DNA of 46,746 bases from an uncultured Pseudomonadota bacterium (GCA_900315145.1 OMYE01000004.1:1-46746); one strand, 5' to 3'; counted from the first letter of the stretch, positions 1 to 11,241 are shown. Translations and numbers: made by a program. Notes: generated by a model not told the origin, from the sequence alone.

Positions 1-1938
1 GTTCAGAGTTTCTTTCTGCACCTGCCATGCTACACCGTTCATATCTGGAGTAAGGTCTCTTACCTTGGTGCTGTACTCCTTCCATTCACCTACCTGAGTT
101 GCATCAGCTCCGCTCACACTCTTAGGATCGTAGACTCTAGGAGCTATATCTGTCGCCTTCATACTCTTGTTCTTATGCGGACGGACATATACCTTAACAT
201 CACGGATCCCGCTTACGTCATAGGCATAGGTATATATTACAAAGGTGTTATCAGCATGGATAGGCACCCAGCCTTCCGCCTTACCGTCGTTAGCTGACCC
301 CGGGTTAGTAGGATAACGCTGTACCCACCACATAGACGGACCGGTTCTGTCCTTAGAAAGATTCTTCTGAACATATGGTTCAGTAAAGTACAATGACTGG
401 TTGAAGCCAAGTGTAGGTTTTACGTTATCGTCAGTGTTTTCGTCATAATAACCGAAGCCTGAATCAATAGAAGATATCAGGAAGTACCAGCCAAGCTCGG
501 CAGGGTTGGCGCCACCGGCGTAATCATTGTTTTCATCACCCTTTACAGGATATGAGAACATATACGGATTCAGCTGATTTCCGGCATAGGTTACCTGCTT
601 ATGGGCATCAGTTGTCGGAGACCAGTAGTTAGGATGATCATCAAGCCAGATCTGTTCAGCAGTTTCTGCATAGCTTAATGCAGCCTGCAGTAAAGCGAAG
701 TTTCTTTCGAATTCAGCCAGTTGACCTTTCCATACCCCCATAGGTATATGCCAGTGATACCAGTCTGGGTCGGATGACGAATCACGTGTATCCACCCATG
801 AACCGTCCTGAATATGCTGGATGTCATCTTCCGGAATCTTATAGGCTGCGAGATATTCCTCTACCCCCATTCCCACAACACCTTCTGTGGTGTATTCTTT
901 TCCGGATGCCAGCCAGGTGTCTATTGATCCCGCACGGCCTTCGCCGTTATCTCCGTCATGAGCTATTACATAATACATGATTCTGCCGTTGGCATCGGCT
1001 TCGTATTCCTTACGGGAAATCTCTCTGTCGACAGTGGCAGAACCTTCCCAGCCTTCCAGCCATGAGCCGTTCTGATCCACCGGAATGGCTGCGATCTGAT
1101 CAGCCTTGCCTGTAACAGGATCTACGTACTGTACCCAGTGCGGAATGGCGCAGAATGGATATTTATTGAGAATATTCTGCTGTTCATGAGCCATCCCCAC
1201 ATATTCCCATTTACCCTGGGCATAGGTATTCTGAAGATCTGCTCTGTTTGGCGGAGACACCATGGTGTCATATGACGGATCCGCATAATTGTACGGATAG
1301 TCTGTGAGAGTTCTGGAGAAGTGGTTGTTACCTACTACTGATTTAAATGAAGATCCTAAAAAGTAATCCTGCTGCAGGGTAACGTTCTGATAAATCAGAT
1401 CCTTGAGGAAATACTTAGGTCCGACCAGAGGCCCCATGGAATGATGACCGGTAAAATGAATCGGTTCAAGAGCATTATAACCATTAGTGGTCTTCAATGA
1501 ACCCACTGTACTCTTCCAGTCCTTTGCCCAACCTGGTTTGAATCCGAAAAGATCAAGTTCCGCAAAGCTCTGCACATTGTTAATTACAGCTGCGGACATG
1601 GTTACCTGAGTCTGGCTCAGAGGATGGCTGCCGTGATTAGCGTTGGCTGTCTGAGCCGGCCATACGGTATAGGCATTCTCCTTTGCATCTCTCTGATAAT
1701 ACTGAGCCAGATTGTCATGAGGCATAGGCTCTCCGTCAGGAAGAAGATAGGTGTAACCTGCCGGAGGATTGATCTTTATCTGATATGCCTGACCATCGTA
1801 TGCGTATCTGATTGCCCCTCCTACCGGAGTTGAAGCGTATTTTGAAGTATCATAATACGGCCAGAAATTAGGCATATGATTATGGTAGATATGGGTGGCT
1901 GCAATTACTGCTTCAGCTTCACCGCTCGCTGCAATCAT
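1..1938 (-). CDS. GH57-like glycoside hydrolase, partial (runs off the left edge)
   Basis: One frame stays open for 646 codons with no stop, from an ATG at 1938 down to base 1, so the C-terminus lies outside the window. Near the N-terminus it reads HIYHNHMPNFWPYYD, resembling GH57 motif 1 (HxHxP). Further on come HFTGHHSMGP, IPHWVQYVDP and, about residue 330, YYVIAHDGDNGEGRAGS, which resembles the GH57 motif carrying the catalytic aspartate (DGE/DGD). DGSWVDTRDS and WYHWHIP follow, as after that motif in GH57. I could not find a clear WxPE-type nucleophile motif. A later part (GPSMWWVQRYPTNPGS) looks like a non-catalytic module. GH57 enzymes act on alpha-glucans, which would fit the mal genes 9 kb away. 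There is no signal peptide in this frame; see the 5'-end entry. The family call rests on motif memory, not on a search. Confidence 0.62.
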   Translation of the reverse strand, partial: MIAASGEAEAVIAATHIYHNHMPNFWPYYDTSKYASTPVGGAIRYAYDGQAYQIKINPPAGYTYLLPDGEPMPHDNLAQYYQRDAKENAYTVWPAQTANANHGSHPLSQTQVTMSAAVINNVQSFAELDLFGFKPGWAKDWKSTVGSLKTTNGYNALEPIHFTGHHSMGPLVGPKYFLKDLIYQNVTLQQDYFLGSSFKSVVGNNHFSRTLTDYPYNYADPSYDTMVSPPNRADLQNTYAQGKWEYVGMAHEQQNILNKYPFCAIPHWVQYVDPVTGKADQIAAIPVDQNGSWLEGWEGSATVDREISRKEYEADANGRIMYYVIAHDGDNGEGRAGSIDTWLASGKEYTTEGVVGMGVEEYLAAYKIPEDDIQHIQDGSWVDTRDSSSDPDWYHWHIPMGVWKGQLAEFERNFALLQAALSYAETAEQIWLDDHPNYWSPTTDAHKQVTYAGNQLNPYMFSYPVKGDENNDYAGGANPAELGWYFLISSIDSGFGYYDENTDDNVKPTLGFNQSLYFTEPYVQKNLSKDRTGPSMWWVQRYPTNPGSANDGKAEGWVPIHADNTFVIYTYAYDVSGIRDVKVYVRPHKNKSMKATDIAPRVYDPKSVSGADATQVGEWKEYSTKVRDLTPDMNGVAWQVQKETLN

Positions 1939-1994
1939 CGGCTCGCCATGCTTACTGCTGCGGTTAAACCATTGATTTTAAAATAATTAGTCAT
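1935..1994 (-). other. 19-codon ORF overlapping the GH57-like start; possible broken signal-peptide start
   Basis: An ATG at 1994, preceded by GGTGA only 2 nt away, opens MTNYFKINGLTAAVSMASR and ends at a TGA (1937-1935). That stop overlaps the ATG (1938) of the GH57-like frame as ATGA. The short peptide looks like the first part of a signal peptide (basic n-region, then GLTAAVSMA). One extra base before 1938 would fuse it to the enzyme. Either the gene has a 5' frameshift, or the short ORF is a translationally coupled leader. In the enzyme's own frame the nearest upstream stop is the TAA at 1980-1978. Confidence 0.4.
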
Positions 1995-2473
1995 AATCAC
2001 CAATGTACAATAAAAATTCATTAAAAAAGATGTTAAATTCATGTTTGATTTAACATTGTTATAACAATTTTACTTTAAAAAAAATTATTATGCAAACATT
2101 TTTAAACAAGATTTTTATCAAAAATAATTATATTTTTACTTGTTATTCATTCAATAATTTTGTGCTCTAATTAAAATATAAATCTCCTCTTTTTTTCCAG
2201 ACTGAAAGAAAAAAAACTTACATTTTGCATCTTCATTTCTATCGCTAAACTTACTTATTCAGCCATCCGCAGAATAAATATCACTACGGAAAAGATAAAT
2301 AAAAACCCGTGACCTTAACGATCACGGGTGATAAAAAGATATATAGTTTTTTGATATTATAAATGAACACCATTACCTTCTGATTATCCGGCAATCATTT
2401 TCTTAAAAAACCGTCATGATAAACCGGTTATTCTCCGGAATAAATAAAACAGGCTTAGGATTATATGAGGTTA
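1995..2473. other. AT-rich spacer between the GH57-like gene and trmJ
   Basis: This 480-base spacer holds no credible ORF. The part nearest the GH57-like gene (about 2000-2200) is very AT-rich and probably contains its promoter and leader on the minus strand. The only clear element is the trmJ terminator at 2301-2328. Confidence 0.6.
2301..2328 (-). terminator. Rho-independent terminator after trmJ
   Basis: CCCGTGA (2306-2312) pairs with TCACGGG (2322-2328). On the minus strand the stem is followed by TTTTTATTT. It lies about 145 bases past the trmJ stop. Confidence 0.85.
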
Positions 2474-3229
2474 TCAATGCCGATGCTTCAGCATGGAGGC
2501 GAGCGTTCCGTATATAATGCGCAGCTCATGCGCACTCATATCAGATTTGGCATAAACCCGGCGAATCTGCCCCATTACACTGCCGTTATGATTCTCTTTA
2601 AGGAAACCGCAGTCTTTTAGATTCTGCTCAATAAAGCCGTAGAACTGTTCGAGATCTGAATGCTTCGGTTTGCGCAGCCCATCATCATAATCGTTCTTTA
2701 CTAGCGGAAGTTCTGAAGCACGTAGCACCGCCTGACGCAACTCATATGACAGCACCTGTACGCTCATTGCGAGATTTAATGAGGAGTACTCCGGATTGGC
2801 GTCGATATTTATGTGAATATCACAGCGCTGAAGTTCTTCATTGGTAAGTCCGGTGCGTTCTCTGCCGAACAGAATGGCACACTTCATATTATTAGCTATA
2901 TGTGGCAGGATTTTTTCAGCCGCCTCTCTAGGCTGGTACAGAGGAAGCTCTATACTGCGCATTCTGGCTGAGGTTCCGGCGACAAGAGTAATATCCTCAA
3001 GAGCTTCATCCAGAGTGGCAAAAACCCTGGCATTCTTTAATATATCCGCAGCCCCCTTGGATAAAGCTAAAGAATCGTCATTTACAATACATTCCTTGGT
3101 TGTCACGACACGCAGATCGGAAAGTCCCATGGTTTTCATAGCCCGGGCAGCTGAACCTATATTGCCGTAATGACTGGGATCAACCAGTACCATTATCATA
3201 TTATCAAGACAGCTGAAATTATCCGCCAT
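2474..3229 (-). CDS. trmJ: tRNA (cytidine/uridine-2'-O-)-methyltransferase TrmJ
   Basis: A 251-residue SPOUT-class (TrmH family) enzyme that uses S-adenosylmethionine to methylate the ribose at tRNA position 32. The SAM-binding knot signatures are visible: an early MVLVDPSHYGNIGSAARAMK segment (N/G and R typical of motif 1), ILFGRERTGLTNEEL (motif 2) and YSSLNLAMSVQVLSYELR (motif 3). The length fits TrmJ (about 245 residues). The start is supported by AGGAG nine bases upstream. It stands alone, between its own terminator and that of nlpI, so it is probably monocistronic. The C-terminal 80 residues match the variable TrmJ tail. The family is certain; the exact tRNA target is known from E. coli TrmJ only. 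Confidence 0.93.
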   Translation of the reverse strand: MADNFSCLDNMIMVLVDPSHYGNIGSAARAMKTMGLSDLRVVTTKECIVNDDSLALSKGAADILKNARVFATLDEALEDITLVAGTSARMRSIELPLYQPREAAEKILPHIANNMKCAILFGRERTGLTNEELQRCDIHINIDANPEYSSLNLAMSVQVLSYELRQAVLRASELPLVKNDYDDGLRKPKHSDLEQFYGFIEQNLKDCGFLKENHNGSVMGQIRRVYAKSDMSAHELRIIYGTLASMLKHRH

Positions 3230-3436
3230 GTTAATTTGCTCCTAAAGTATTCAATAATTCAAAAAACAGTATCTTCCGGAATCAAACAGGATATTCAAAA
3301 TAAAAACGGCACTCAGTATAACAGCCTCCGGTTGATTAGACCAACTATATTTTCAGCATTATCACCGGTATATTCGACAGCCTTTACCTTATTTTGGCAT
3401 ACTGCAGAGTTCAGGCATTTTTCATCTGTAAATAAA

Positions 3437-3461
3437 AACCGGTGTCTCAAGAACACCGGTT
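3437..3461 (-). terminator. Rho-independent terminator after nlpI
   Basis: AACCGGTGT (3437-3445) pairs with ACACCGGTT (3453-3461). On the minus strand the stem runs into TTTTATTT. It lies 45 bases after the nlpI stop. Confidence 0.85.
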
Positions 3462-3506
3462 CAGAATCTTATATAGTACTGATAAAACAGAACATTATTT
3501 CATAAA

Positions 3507-4484
3507 CTACTTATCTTCGGTCTTTTCCTCTGCTTCAGCTGGATTTAAAACCTTATCATCATATCCGATATTCTGATATTCGTTTGCCGTATCAAGCATA
3601 TGAATTTCCAGCAGGGCATTTTCAAATTCTAGGAAATAAGTCACATTGGTACTGCGGGCAAGTTTGAAGTAATCCAGAGCCTTCTGCTTCTTGCCTGCCA
3701 GAAGATGCATCTTACCCATATAGAAATATGCCTCACAGAGATGTTCATTGCGTTCAACATAATCCTTGGTATTATCAAAGATATGTTCCCACAAATCCTC
3801 TTCTGTTCTGAATCCTAAAAACACCTCCACCAGTCTTGTACCGAATACCAGATCCTTGGCATTAATCATTCTGTACCGGTCGAGCAGTTTCTGTCTGGCC
3901 TTTTCCGGATCATTGGCATTCTCGGCAAAGAAGAGCCACAGCATATAGTAAGGGTCCTGACGATCCTTCAGATAATTCTGATACAAATCTTTTTCCGCCA
4001 TCAGTTCACGTTTACCGTAGTAAAGAGCCATACCTCTCTGGAAGTATGCAGAGGAGTCGTGCGGATTCAGTTCAATAGCTCCGTCGAGAGCATCATATGC
4101 TTCAAGAAACTTGCTGTGGACATAAAGAGAGGCCCCGTAATCGCGGTAACAGTCTGAACTCTGATTATCCACGCCGATACAGGCAAGAAGACTTATAACA
4201 GAAAGAAAATCAAGTCCTAGATGATTATATATCTCCGCTCTGCGCCACATGACGGCGGCAGTCTGAACCGGAGTCAATTTTTTGTTTCCGAGAACCTGAG
4301 ACACCTTGACTAAATTAAGCTGTTCATTAGGAGAAACCACTCTTGGAAGCTCGATTTTAATGAATCGGGGATCAATATGCTCATCAAGAGCCGCTCTTTG
4401 AGCGCCGGTGGACGCACAACCTGCGGTTAAAGACAAAACAAAAGCCGTATTAACGGCAATAAACAATTTTTTCAGCATGATCAT
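3507..4484 (-). CDS. nlpI: Outer-membrane lipoprotein NlpI (TPR adaptor)
   Basis: A 325-residue lipoprotein with a lipobox LTAGC (Cys about residue 23) and TPR-like repeats. The stretch SSAYFQRGMALYYGKRELMAEKDLYQ parallels E. coli NlpI ([22 protein letters not shown]), as do DPYYMLWLFFAEN and EAYFYMGKMHLLAGKKQKALDYFKLA. In E. coli NlpI is an outer-membrane adaptor that delivers murein hydrolases to the protease Prc and scaffolds peptidoglycan enzymes. The ORF opens MIMLKK; the second Met (4478) has better spacing from the GGA upstream. It is about 30 residues longer than the E. coli protein, mostly at the N- and C-termini, and the tail is acidic. Its partners MltD and an L,D-transpeptidase lie elsewhere in the window. 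Confidence 0.9.
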   Translation of the reverse strand: MIMLKKLFIAVNTAFVLSLTAGCASTGAQRAALDEHIDPRFIKIELPRVVSPNEQLNLVKVSQVLGNKKLTPVQTAAVMWRRAEIYNHLGLDFLSVISLLACIGVDNQSSDCYRDYGASLYVHSKFLEAYDALDGAIELNPHDSSAYFQRGMALYYGKRELMAEKDLYQNYLKDRQDPYYMLWLFFAENANDPEKARQKLLDRYRMINAKDLVFGTRLVEVFLGFRTEEDLWEHIFDNTKDYVERNEHLCEAYFYMGKMHLLAGKKQKALDYFKLARSTNVTYFLEFENALLEIHMLDTANEYQNIGYDDKVLNPAEAEEKTEDK

Positions 4485-4690
4485 TTTTCCAAGTTATTTT
4501 TTGAATATTTTATACTTTTTCTCTTTCTACTGATGATCACATGTAATTAATTATTATAATCAGCTTACAGAAAAAGCGTATTTTACGGACACTCAGGATA
4601 GGTTAATTATATCCCAACATATGTCTGTTGAATAAAACTAGTATATACGGAATCTTGTAAAATGAGACATTCATGCGATAAAAATGAAAA

Positions 4691-4717
4691 AGACCGCGGC
4701 TTCTACGCCTGCGGTCT
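4691..4717 (-). terminator. Rho-independent terminator after secF
   Basis: AGACCGC (4691-4697) pairs with GCGGTCT (4711-4717), and on the minus strand TTTTTCATTTT follows. It closes the yajC-secD-secF unit. Confidence 0.85.
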
Positions 4718-4763
4718 TTAAATCAGCCTGTTAAAAGCTCATGCCGTAATGTTCCGGCTTATC

Positions 4764-5711
4764 TTAATAATCAGCTTCGGAGATTTCCTCCTGATCCTTC
4801 TTTACTTCAGCAACAAGCAGATTTTCTCTGGTAATACCGAGAAAAAGCGGCCAGGTTGAAGCTACATAGATTGATGACATTGTACCAAACACAATACCGA
4901 TAAACAGAGCCAGTGAGAAGCCGTATATCATCTCTCCGCCGAAAAGCAGAAGTGCAACAACGGTAATCAATGTAGTCAGAGATGTGATAATGGTTCTTGA
5001 AAATGTCTCGGTTAAAGACAGATTAAAGAGATCCACCATCTGCATCTTATGCAGTTTTCTGGCATTTTCACGAATACGGTCGAATACAACGATTTTATCA
5101 TTTAAAGAATAACCGATAACTGTCAGTACTGATGCTAGAACTGTCAGATCATATTCTATCTCGCATACTGAAAAAACACCCAGAACAACAATCACGTCAT
5201 ACACCAGGGAAATAATAGCACCGGTAGCCATACGCCATTCGAAACGCATAGCTATATATATCAGCAGAATAACCAGTGACAGAACAACAGAGATAACACC
5301 GCTTACCACCAGTTCCTGACCAACTGCCGGACCTACGTATTCAGAACGGGCAATCGCAACACCTGGATCATTCTTGGCTACAATAGTCTTTACCTTTTCA
5401 GTAATGTCCTTCTGATTTTCATCCCCCTTAGGCTGAATACGGATGGAAATATCACGGGTAGTACCGAAATTCTGAACTACAGCGTTGGATATTCCGCCAT
5501 CTGCCAGTTCCTTACGGACGGTATCTAGGCTTACCTCTTTAGGATATTGAACTTCAATAACCACGCCACCGGTAAAATCAAGTCCCCAGTTCAGACCTTT
5601 AAAACCCAGCACAAAAGCAAAGATCAGTACAGCTGTCAGAAATATTGCTTCAACAAGCTTGGCAATCTTCATAAATGGGATAACAGTTCCCGGCTTAATT
5701 ATTTGAAACAT
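4764..5711 (-). CDS. secF: Protein translocase subunit SecF
   Basis: A 315-residue inner-membrane protein of the SecDF complex, which uses the proton gradient to help pull secreted proteins through SecYEG. The N-terminal transmembrane helix is followed by the SecF signature GLDFTGGVVIEV, a short periplasmic domain, and then five more helices including the conserved VIGYSLNDKIVVFDRIREN segment and the RTIITSLTTLITVVALLLFGG stretch. The length is typical (E. coli 323). It starts 15 bases after secD, so the two are co-transcribed and probably translationally coupled. A terminator lies 46 bases downstream. Confidence 0.97.
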   Translation of the reverse strand: MFQIIKPGTVIPFMKIAKLVEAIFLTAVLIFAFVLGFKGLNWGLDFTGGVVIEVQYPKEVSLDTVRKELADGGISNAVVQNFGTTRDISIRIQPKGDENQKDITEKVKTIVAKNDPGVAIARSEYVGPAVGQELVVSGVISVVLSLVILLIYIAMRFEWRMATGAIISLVYDVIVVLGVFSVCEIEYDLTVLASVLTVIGYSLNDKIVVFDRIRENARKLHKMQMVDLFNLSLTETFSRTIITSLTTLITVVALLLFGGEMIYGFSLALFIGIVFGTMSSIYVASTWPLFLGITRENLLVAEVKKDQEEISEADY

Positions 5712-5726
5712 ATCTGTACCTCTCTG

Positions 5727-7580
5727 TTAAATCCACAACTTCTCTATCTTGCGACCGCCGACTACACAGTTAACAACTGCACGACAACAGGTAACAGCAG
5801 TAAACATAGAGCACAGAAGACCAATTATCAGTACAAGAGCAAATCCTCTTACCGGACCGGTACCGACAGCAAACAGAATCAGTGCTACCAGAATAGAGGT
5901 AATGTTAGAGTCCATAATTGTTACCAGAGCTCTTTCATAACCAAGATGAATAGCCTGCTGTATGCCTCTGTTGTTTCTGATTTCCTCACGTATACGTTCA
6001 TATATCAGTACGTTGGCGTCCACAGCCATACCGATGGTTAATACAATACCGGCAATGCCTGGGAGGGTCATTGTGGCACCAGGAATAATGGACATTACAC
6101 CGACCAGCAGTACAAGGTTGAAAAACAGAGCCAGATTGGCCACAAGACCGAAAGCACGATAATAGCAGATCATGAATATGCAGAGGATTAAAAGCCCCCA
6201 GGCCATAGCCTGCATACCGTTCTTGATATTCTGCTTACCGAGACTAGGTCCGATGTTTCTTTCTTCAACAATCTGAATCGGAGCAATAAGAGCACCGGCA
6301 CGCAGCAGAAGTGCCAGATTGTGTGCTTCTGTAGGACTGTCCAAACCTGTAATACGGAACTTGTTACCTAAACGGGCCTGAATTGTTGCTACATTGATAA
6401 TCTGTTCAACCTTTCTAAATCTTACAGCACCATTAGAATTATCAGTATTCTCCACAACCTTATATTCAATAAAGTTAGTGGCCATCGGCTGTCCGATATG
6501 ATCACGGGTGAAGTTTGACATTGTACTGCCACCCTTAGAATCAAGACTGATGTTAACCTCTGGACGACCGTTTTCATCCATACCGCTCTTGGCATCGATA
6601 ATATGATCACCTGTAAGAATAACATGCTTGGTTACAACAACTGGGCGACCGTTCTTATCTGTCAGCACTTCATCATTTGAAGAAACAACGCCGCTTGCTG
6701 CACTCTGGACATCAGCAGCCTGATCAACAAGGCGGAATTCAAGAGTAGCGGTTGCACCGAGAATTTCCTTGGCTCTAGCTGAATCTTCAATACCAGGGAG
6801 TTCAACAATAATACGATCTGCCCCCTGTCTCTGTACCAGCGGTTCAGCTACACCGAGCTCGTTGACACGGTTTCTGATGATATTTATATTCTGTTCAACA
6901 GCGTAGGTTTTGATTTCTTTAATCTTATTTTCCTTCATCACCATTTTGATGATCTGCTGTCCGTCCTCCTCATCAGCTTCAAAAGTCATATCAGCATGCT
7001 TACCACGGAGCAGCTGCATTGCCTTATCTCTTGTTTCAGCATCACGGAAGGTAATAATGACATCGTTACCTACAGGTCTGATTCCTGACAGACGAAGCTT
7101 TTCCTCTCTTAATTCAGCACGGAAGTCCTGAACAGTCTGGGTTACAATTTTCTTTAAAGCCTCATCCATGTCCACTTCCATCAAGAAGTGCAGACCACCT
7201 CTTAAGTCAAGTCCGAGTTTTAAAGGCTTGGCTCCTATGGATTTAAGCCAGTCAGGAGTTGCAGCAGCAAGATTAAGGGCAACAACATAGTTATCACCCA
7301 ATTCGCTGGTCAGCTTTTCCTTGACCTTTAAACGTAGGTCATTATCTTCAAAACGAATGAGAGCCTGGCCTTCATTACGTTCAACCTTGCAGTCAGGACA
7401 ATCCTGAGCTACAACCTGTTCTATCTTGGCATAATCTTCCTTTTCTAGAGTTATACCTTTAGAACCGCTAATCTGTATTGCCTGATTTTCACCATAGAGA
7501 TTCGGCAGGGCGTAAATGCCTCCTATAACCAGAATGGCGATAATCATCAGATTTTTCCATAAAGGATATTTGTTTAACAA
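5727..7580 (-). CDS. secD: Protein translocase subunit SecD
   Basis: A 617-residue partner of SecF. It begins with a transmembrane helix, then carries the large periplasmic region with GLDLRGGLHFLMEVD (about residue 123 on), the P1 head with ILGATATLEFRLVDQ, and a C-terminal bundle of five helices with GIVLTIGMAVDANVLIYERIREE, the proton-pathway Asp region. The length matches E. coli SecD (615). Position in yajC-secD-secF is classical. A perfect hairpin sits just upstream of its AAGGAG ribosome-binding site (7596-7617) and may tune its translation. Confidence 0.97.
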   Translation of the reverse strand: MLNKYPLWKNLMIIAILVIGGIYALPNLYGENQAIQISGSKGITLEKEDYAKIEQVVAQDCPDCKVERNEGQALIRFEDNDLRLKVKEKLTSELGDNYVVALNLAAATPDWLKSIGAKPLKLGLDLRGGLHFLMEVDMDEALKKIVTQTVQDFRAELREEKLRLSGIRPVGNDVIITFRDAETRDKAMQLLRGKHADMTFEADEEDGQQIIKMVMKENKIKEIKTYAVEQNINIIRNRVNELGVAEPLVQRQGADRIIVELPGIEDSARAKEILGATATLEFRLVDQAADVQSAASGVVSSNDEVLTDKNGRPVVVTKHVILTGDHIIDAKSGMDENGRPEVNISLDSKGGSTMSNFTRDHIGQPMATNFIEYKVVENTDNSNGAVRFRKVEQIINVATIQARLGNKFRITGLDSPTEAHNLALLLRAGALIAPIQIVEERNIGPSLGKQNIKNGMQAMAWGLLILCIFMICYYRAFGLVANLALFFNLVLLVGVMSIIPGATMTLPGIAGIVLTIGMAVDANVLIYERIREEIRNNRGIQQAIHLGYERALVTIMDSNITSILVALILFAVGTGPVRGFALVLIIGLLCSMFTAVTCCRAVVNCVVGGRKIEKLWI

Positions 7581-7595
7581 AACTAGCTCCTTATA

Positions 7596-7617
7596 CTTTT
7601 CGTCTTAAAACGAAAAG
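7596..7617 (-). promoter_or_regulatory. Hairpin in the yajC-secD spacer, just before the secD RBS
   Basis: CTTTTCGT (7596-7603) and ACGAAAAG (7610-7617) form a perfect 8-bp stem with a 6-base loop. On the minus strand it ends a few bases before AAGGAG, the secD ribosome-binding site. There is no T-run, so it is probably not a terminator. A role in secD translation or mRNA stability is inference. Confidence 0.5.
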
Positions 7618-7652
7618 GCTACCGCACACATACAACACTTTATATATAATGA

Positions 7653-8027
7653 TTATTTCTTTTTCTGTGTTGCTTCCACTTTAACTTCGTTATAAGTTCC
7701 CTTTGGTAATGCAGAAACTACATAACTGCGATTGATTTTGATCTGACAGCCCGGAGCAACTTCAATAGTAAAAAGTTCAAGTTCATCATTAACCTTTACA
7801 ATTTTTCCGATAATGCCGCCGTTGGTAAGTACTTCATCACCTACTGCAAGATTCTTAAGAGATTCTAATCTATCCTTGTTTCTTTTGCTGTTTGGTCTGA
7901 TAGCGAATATGTACATAAACAGAACAGCAACTATAAGCATTATAAAAAAAGTCGGATCAAAACCGGGCTGAGGTGCTGCAGCTTCAGTCCCGGCGTCCGC
8001 CAACGCAGTTGGAAATAAATTCATCAT
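7653..8027 (-). CDS. yajC: Sec translocon accessory protein YajC
   Basis: A 124-residue single-span inner-membrane protein that associates with SecDF. One transmembrane helix (FFIMLIVAVLFMYIFAIRP, about residues 27-45) is followed by a soluble tail containing RNKDRLESLKNLAVGDEVLTNGGIIGKI, the YajC signature. The length is near the family norm of about 110. It opens with two Met codons after AGAGG. A strong terminator separates it from tgt upstream, so yajC-secD-secF probably has its own promoter in 8030-8200. Confidence 0.95.
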   Translation of the reverse strand: MMNLFPTALADAGTEAAAPQPGFDPTFFIMLIVAVLFMYIFAIRPNSKRNKDRLESLKNLAVGDEVLTNGGIIGKIVKVNDELELFTIEVAPGCQIKINRSYVVSALPKGTYNEVKVEATQKKK

Positions 8028-8208
8028 AAACCTCTATTTATATATATAAAATTAAACACAATCCCGCATTATATCCAAATTAGCGTCAATTGACATCTTT
8101 ATTTAAACTGACATCTTTATAGTTTGACATTCTCTCAATTAAAACCTATCTGAATCTGGAAATATCTTCAGAACCGGACAATCTTAAACTATAAAGACAC
8201 TATATCTG

Positions 8209-8243
8209 AAAAGATGGCAGAAATGACCTTTCTGCCATCTTTT
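8209..8243. terminator. Bidirectional-looking terminator between tgt and yajC
   Basis: AAAAGATGGCAGAAA (8209-8223) pairs perfectly with TTTCTGCCATCTTTT (8229-8243). It ends the queA-tgt transcript (minus strand) and splits the usual queA-tgt-yajC-secDF run into two units. Confidence 0.85.
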
Positions 8244-8271
8244 AAATACGGATATAACTCAGGCAATTTTT

Positions 8272-10472
<2,201 letters not shown>

Positions 10473-10698
10473 AATAAAACTGCCATAACAGTCCAGTCAT
10501 CTACAAAATATTATAAAATTAAATACTCTGGCTAAAAAATGACGGAAGTGAACAAAAAAATATCAATACACCTAACAATAATAAACAAAACAGATACTAA
10601 TGTATTATTAAAAATTAATTTAAAGATAATTATACATAATGTACACTATTCTACTAATGTAATCTCACATGTCAAATTTTATAAAGTATAAAAAAATG

Positions 10699-10726
10699 TT
10701 GACATATTTCACATTTTCAATATAAT
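10699..10726 (+). promoter_or_regulatory. Consensus sigma-70 promoter
   Basis: TTGACA (10699-10704), a 16-base spacer and TATAAT (10721-10726) match the sigma-70 consensus at all 12 positions. Transcription would start near 10733 and run rightward. No plus-strand gene follows for 7 kb; the only downstream element is the terminator at 10773-10831. Confidence 0.75.
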
Positions 10727-10732
10727 AGCTTC

Positions 10733-10831
10733 AAATTCATTAGTCCTATAGTTATTAATTCATTGATAACACCAGTTCATTGTTAGTGATAACTAATACC
10801 TATCAACTGACATGAACTGTTTCTTTTTTTT
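10733..10831 (+). ncRNA. Candidate small RNA with its own promoter and terminator
   Basis: About 97 nt lie between a perfect consensus promoter and a strong Rho-independent terminator. The terminator stem is CAGTTCA (10773-10779), a bulged T, TGTTAGT (10781-10787), then an 18-base loop, ACTGACA (10806-10812) and TGAACTG (10813-10819), followed by a T-run (10820-10831, one C). The 5' 40 nt are unstructured and AU-rich, as expected for an Hfq-type seed region. No ORF with a ribosome-binding site fits inside. I do not recognise a known family; it does not resemble Spot 42. It runs against the neighbouring mal and queA genes. Expression is not shown. Confidence 0.6.
10773..10831 (+). terminator. 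Rho-independent terminator of the small-RNA candidate
   Basis: A 14-bp stem with one bulged T and one T-G pair is followed by TTTCTTTTTTTT. It points rightward, away from both flanking minus-strand genes, so it cannot serve them. Confidence 0.8.
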
Positions 10832-11241
10832 AAGTTCTACAAAATCCCAGCTAAAACAACCAGACCGGTTCTCCATAATTTTTCAAACCTTCAGTATGAA
10901 CTTTTATTCATAAATTTATCGATAAACTCCGTTGAATTCTCTTATTAAATAAATAGGTTTAGATAGTAAGAATACAACTTCTCCAAGTAGCACCTGTGAA
11001 TATAAAGTACCATGGCTGTATTAACAAAACAGAACACTAAAACAAGAACTAAATATAATATCAGCAGTTATTATCTCTAAAAGAAGTAACTTAAACAGAA
11101 GTTTAAGAATTACAGATGAGACAAGCTGATTGATTCTGTCAAAAAAAGATAGGAAAACGAATTCTGATTTTCAATCAATTTACAAAAAAGATAATGTATG
11201 AGTATGCCCTGTCTGACAAAAAAAACACTAAAAACAAAAAA

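Noticed and set aside
3170..3505. 111-codon plus-strand ORF between trmJ and nlpI
   Set aside because: It overlaps the nlpI terminator and the trmJ start region, has no ribosome-binding site and encodes a low-quality sequence.
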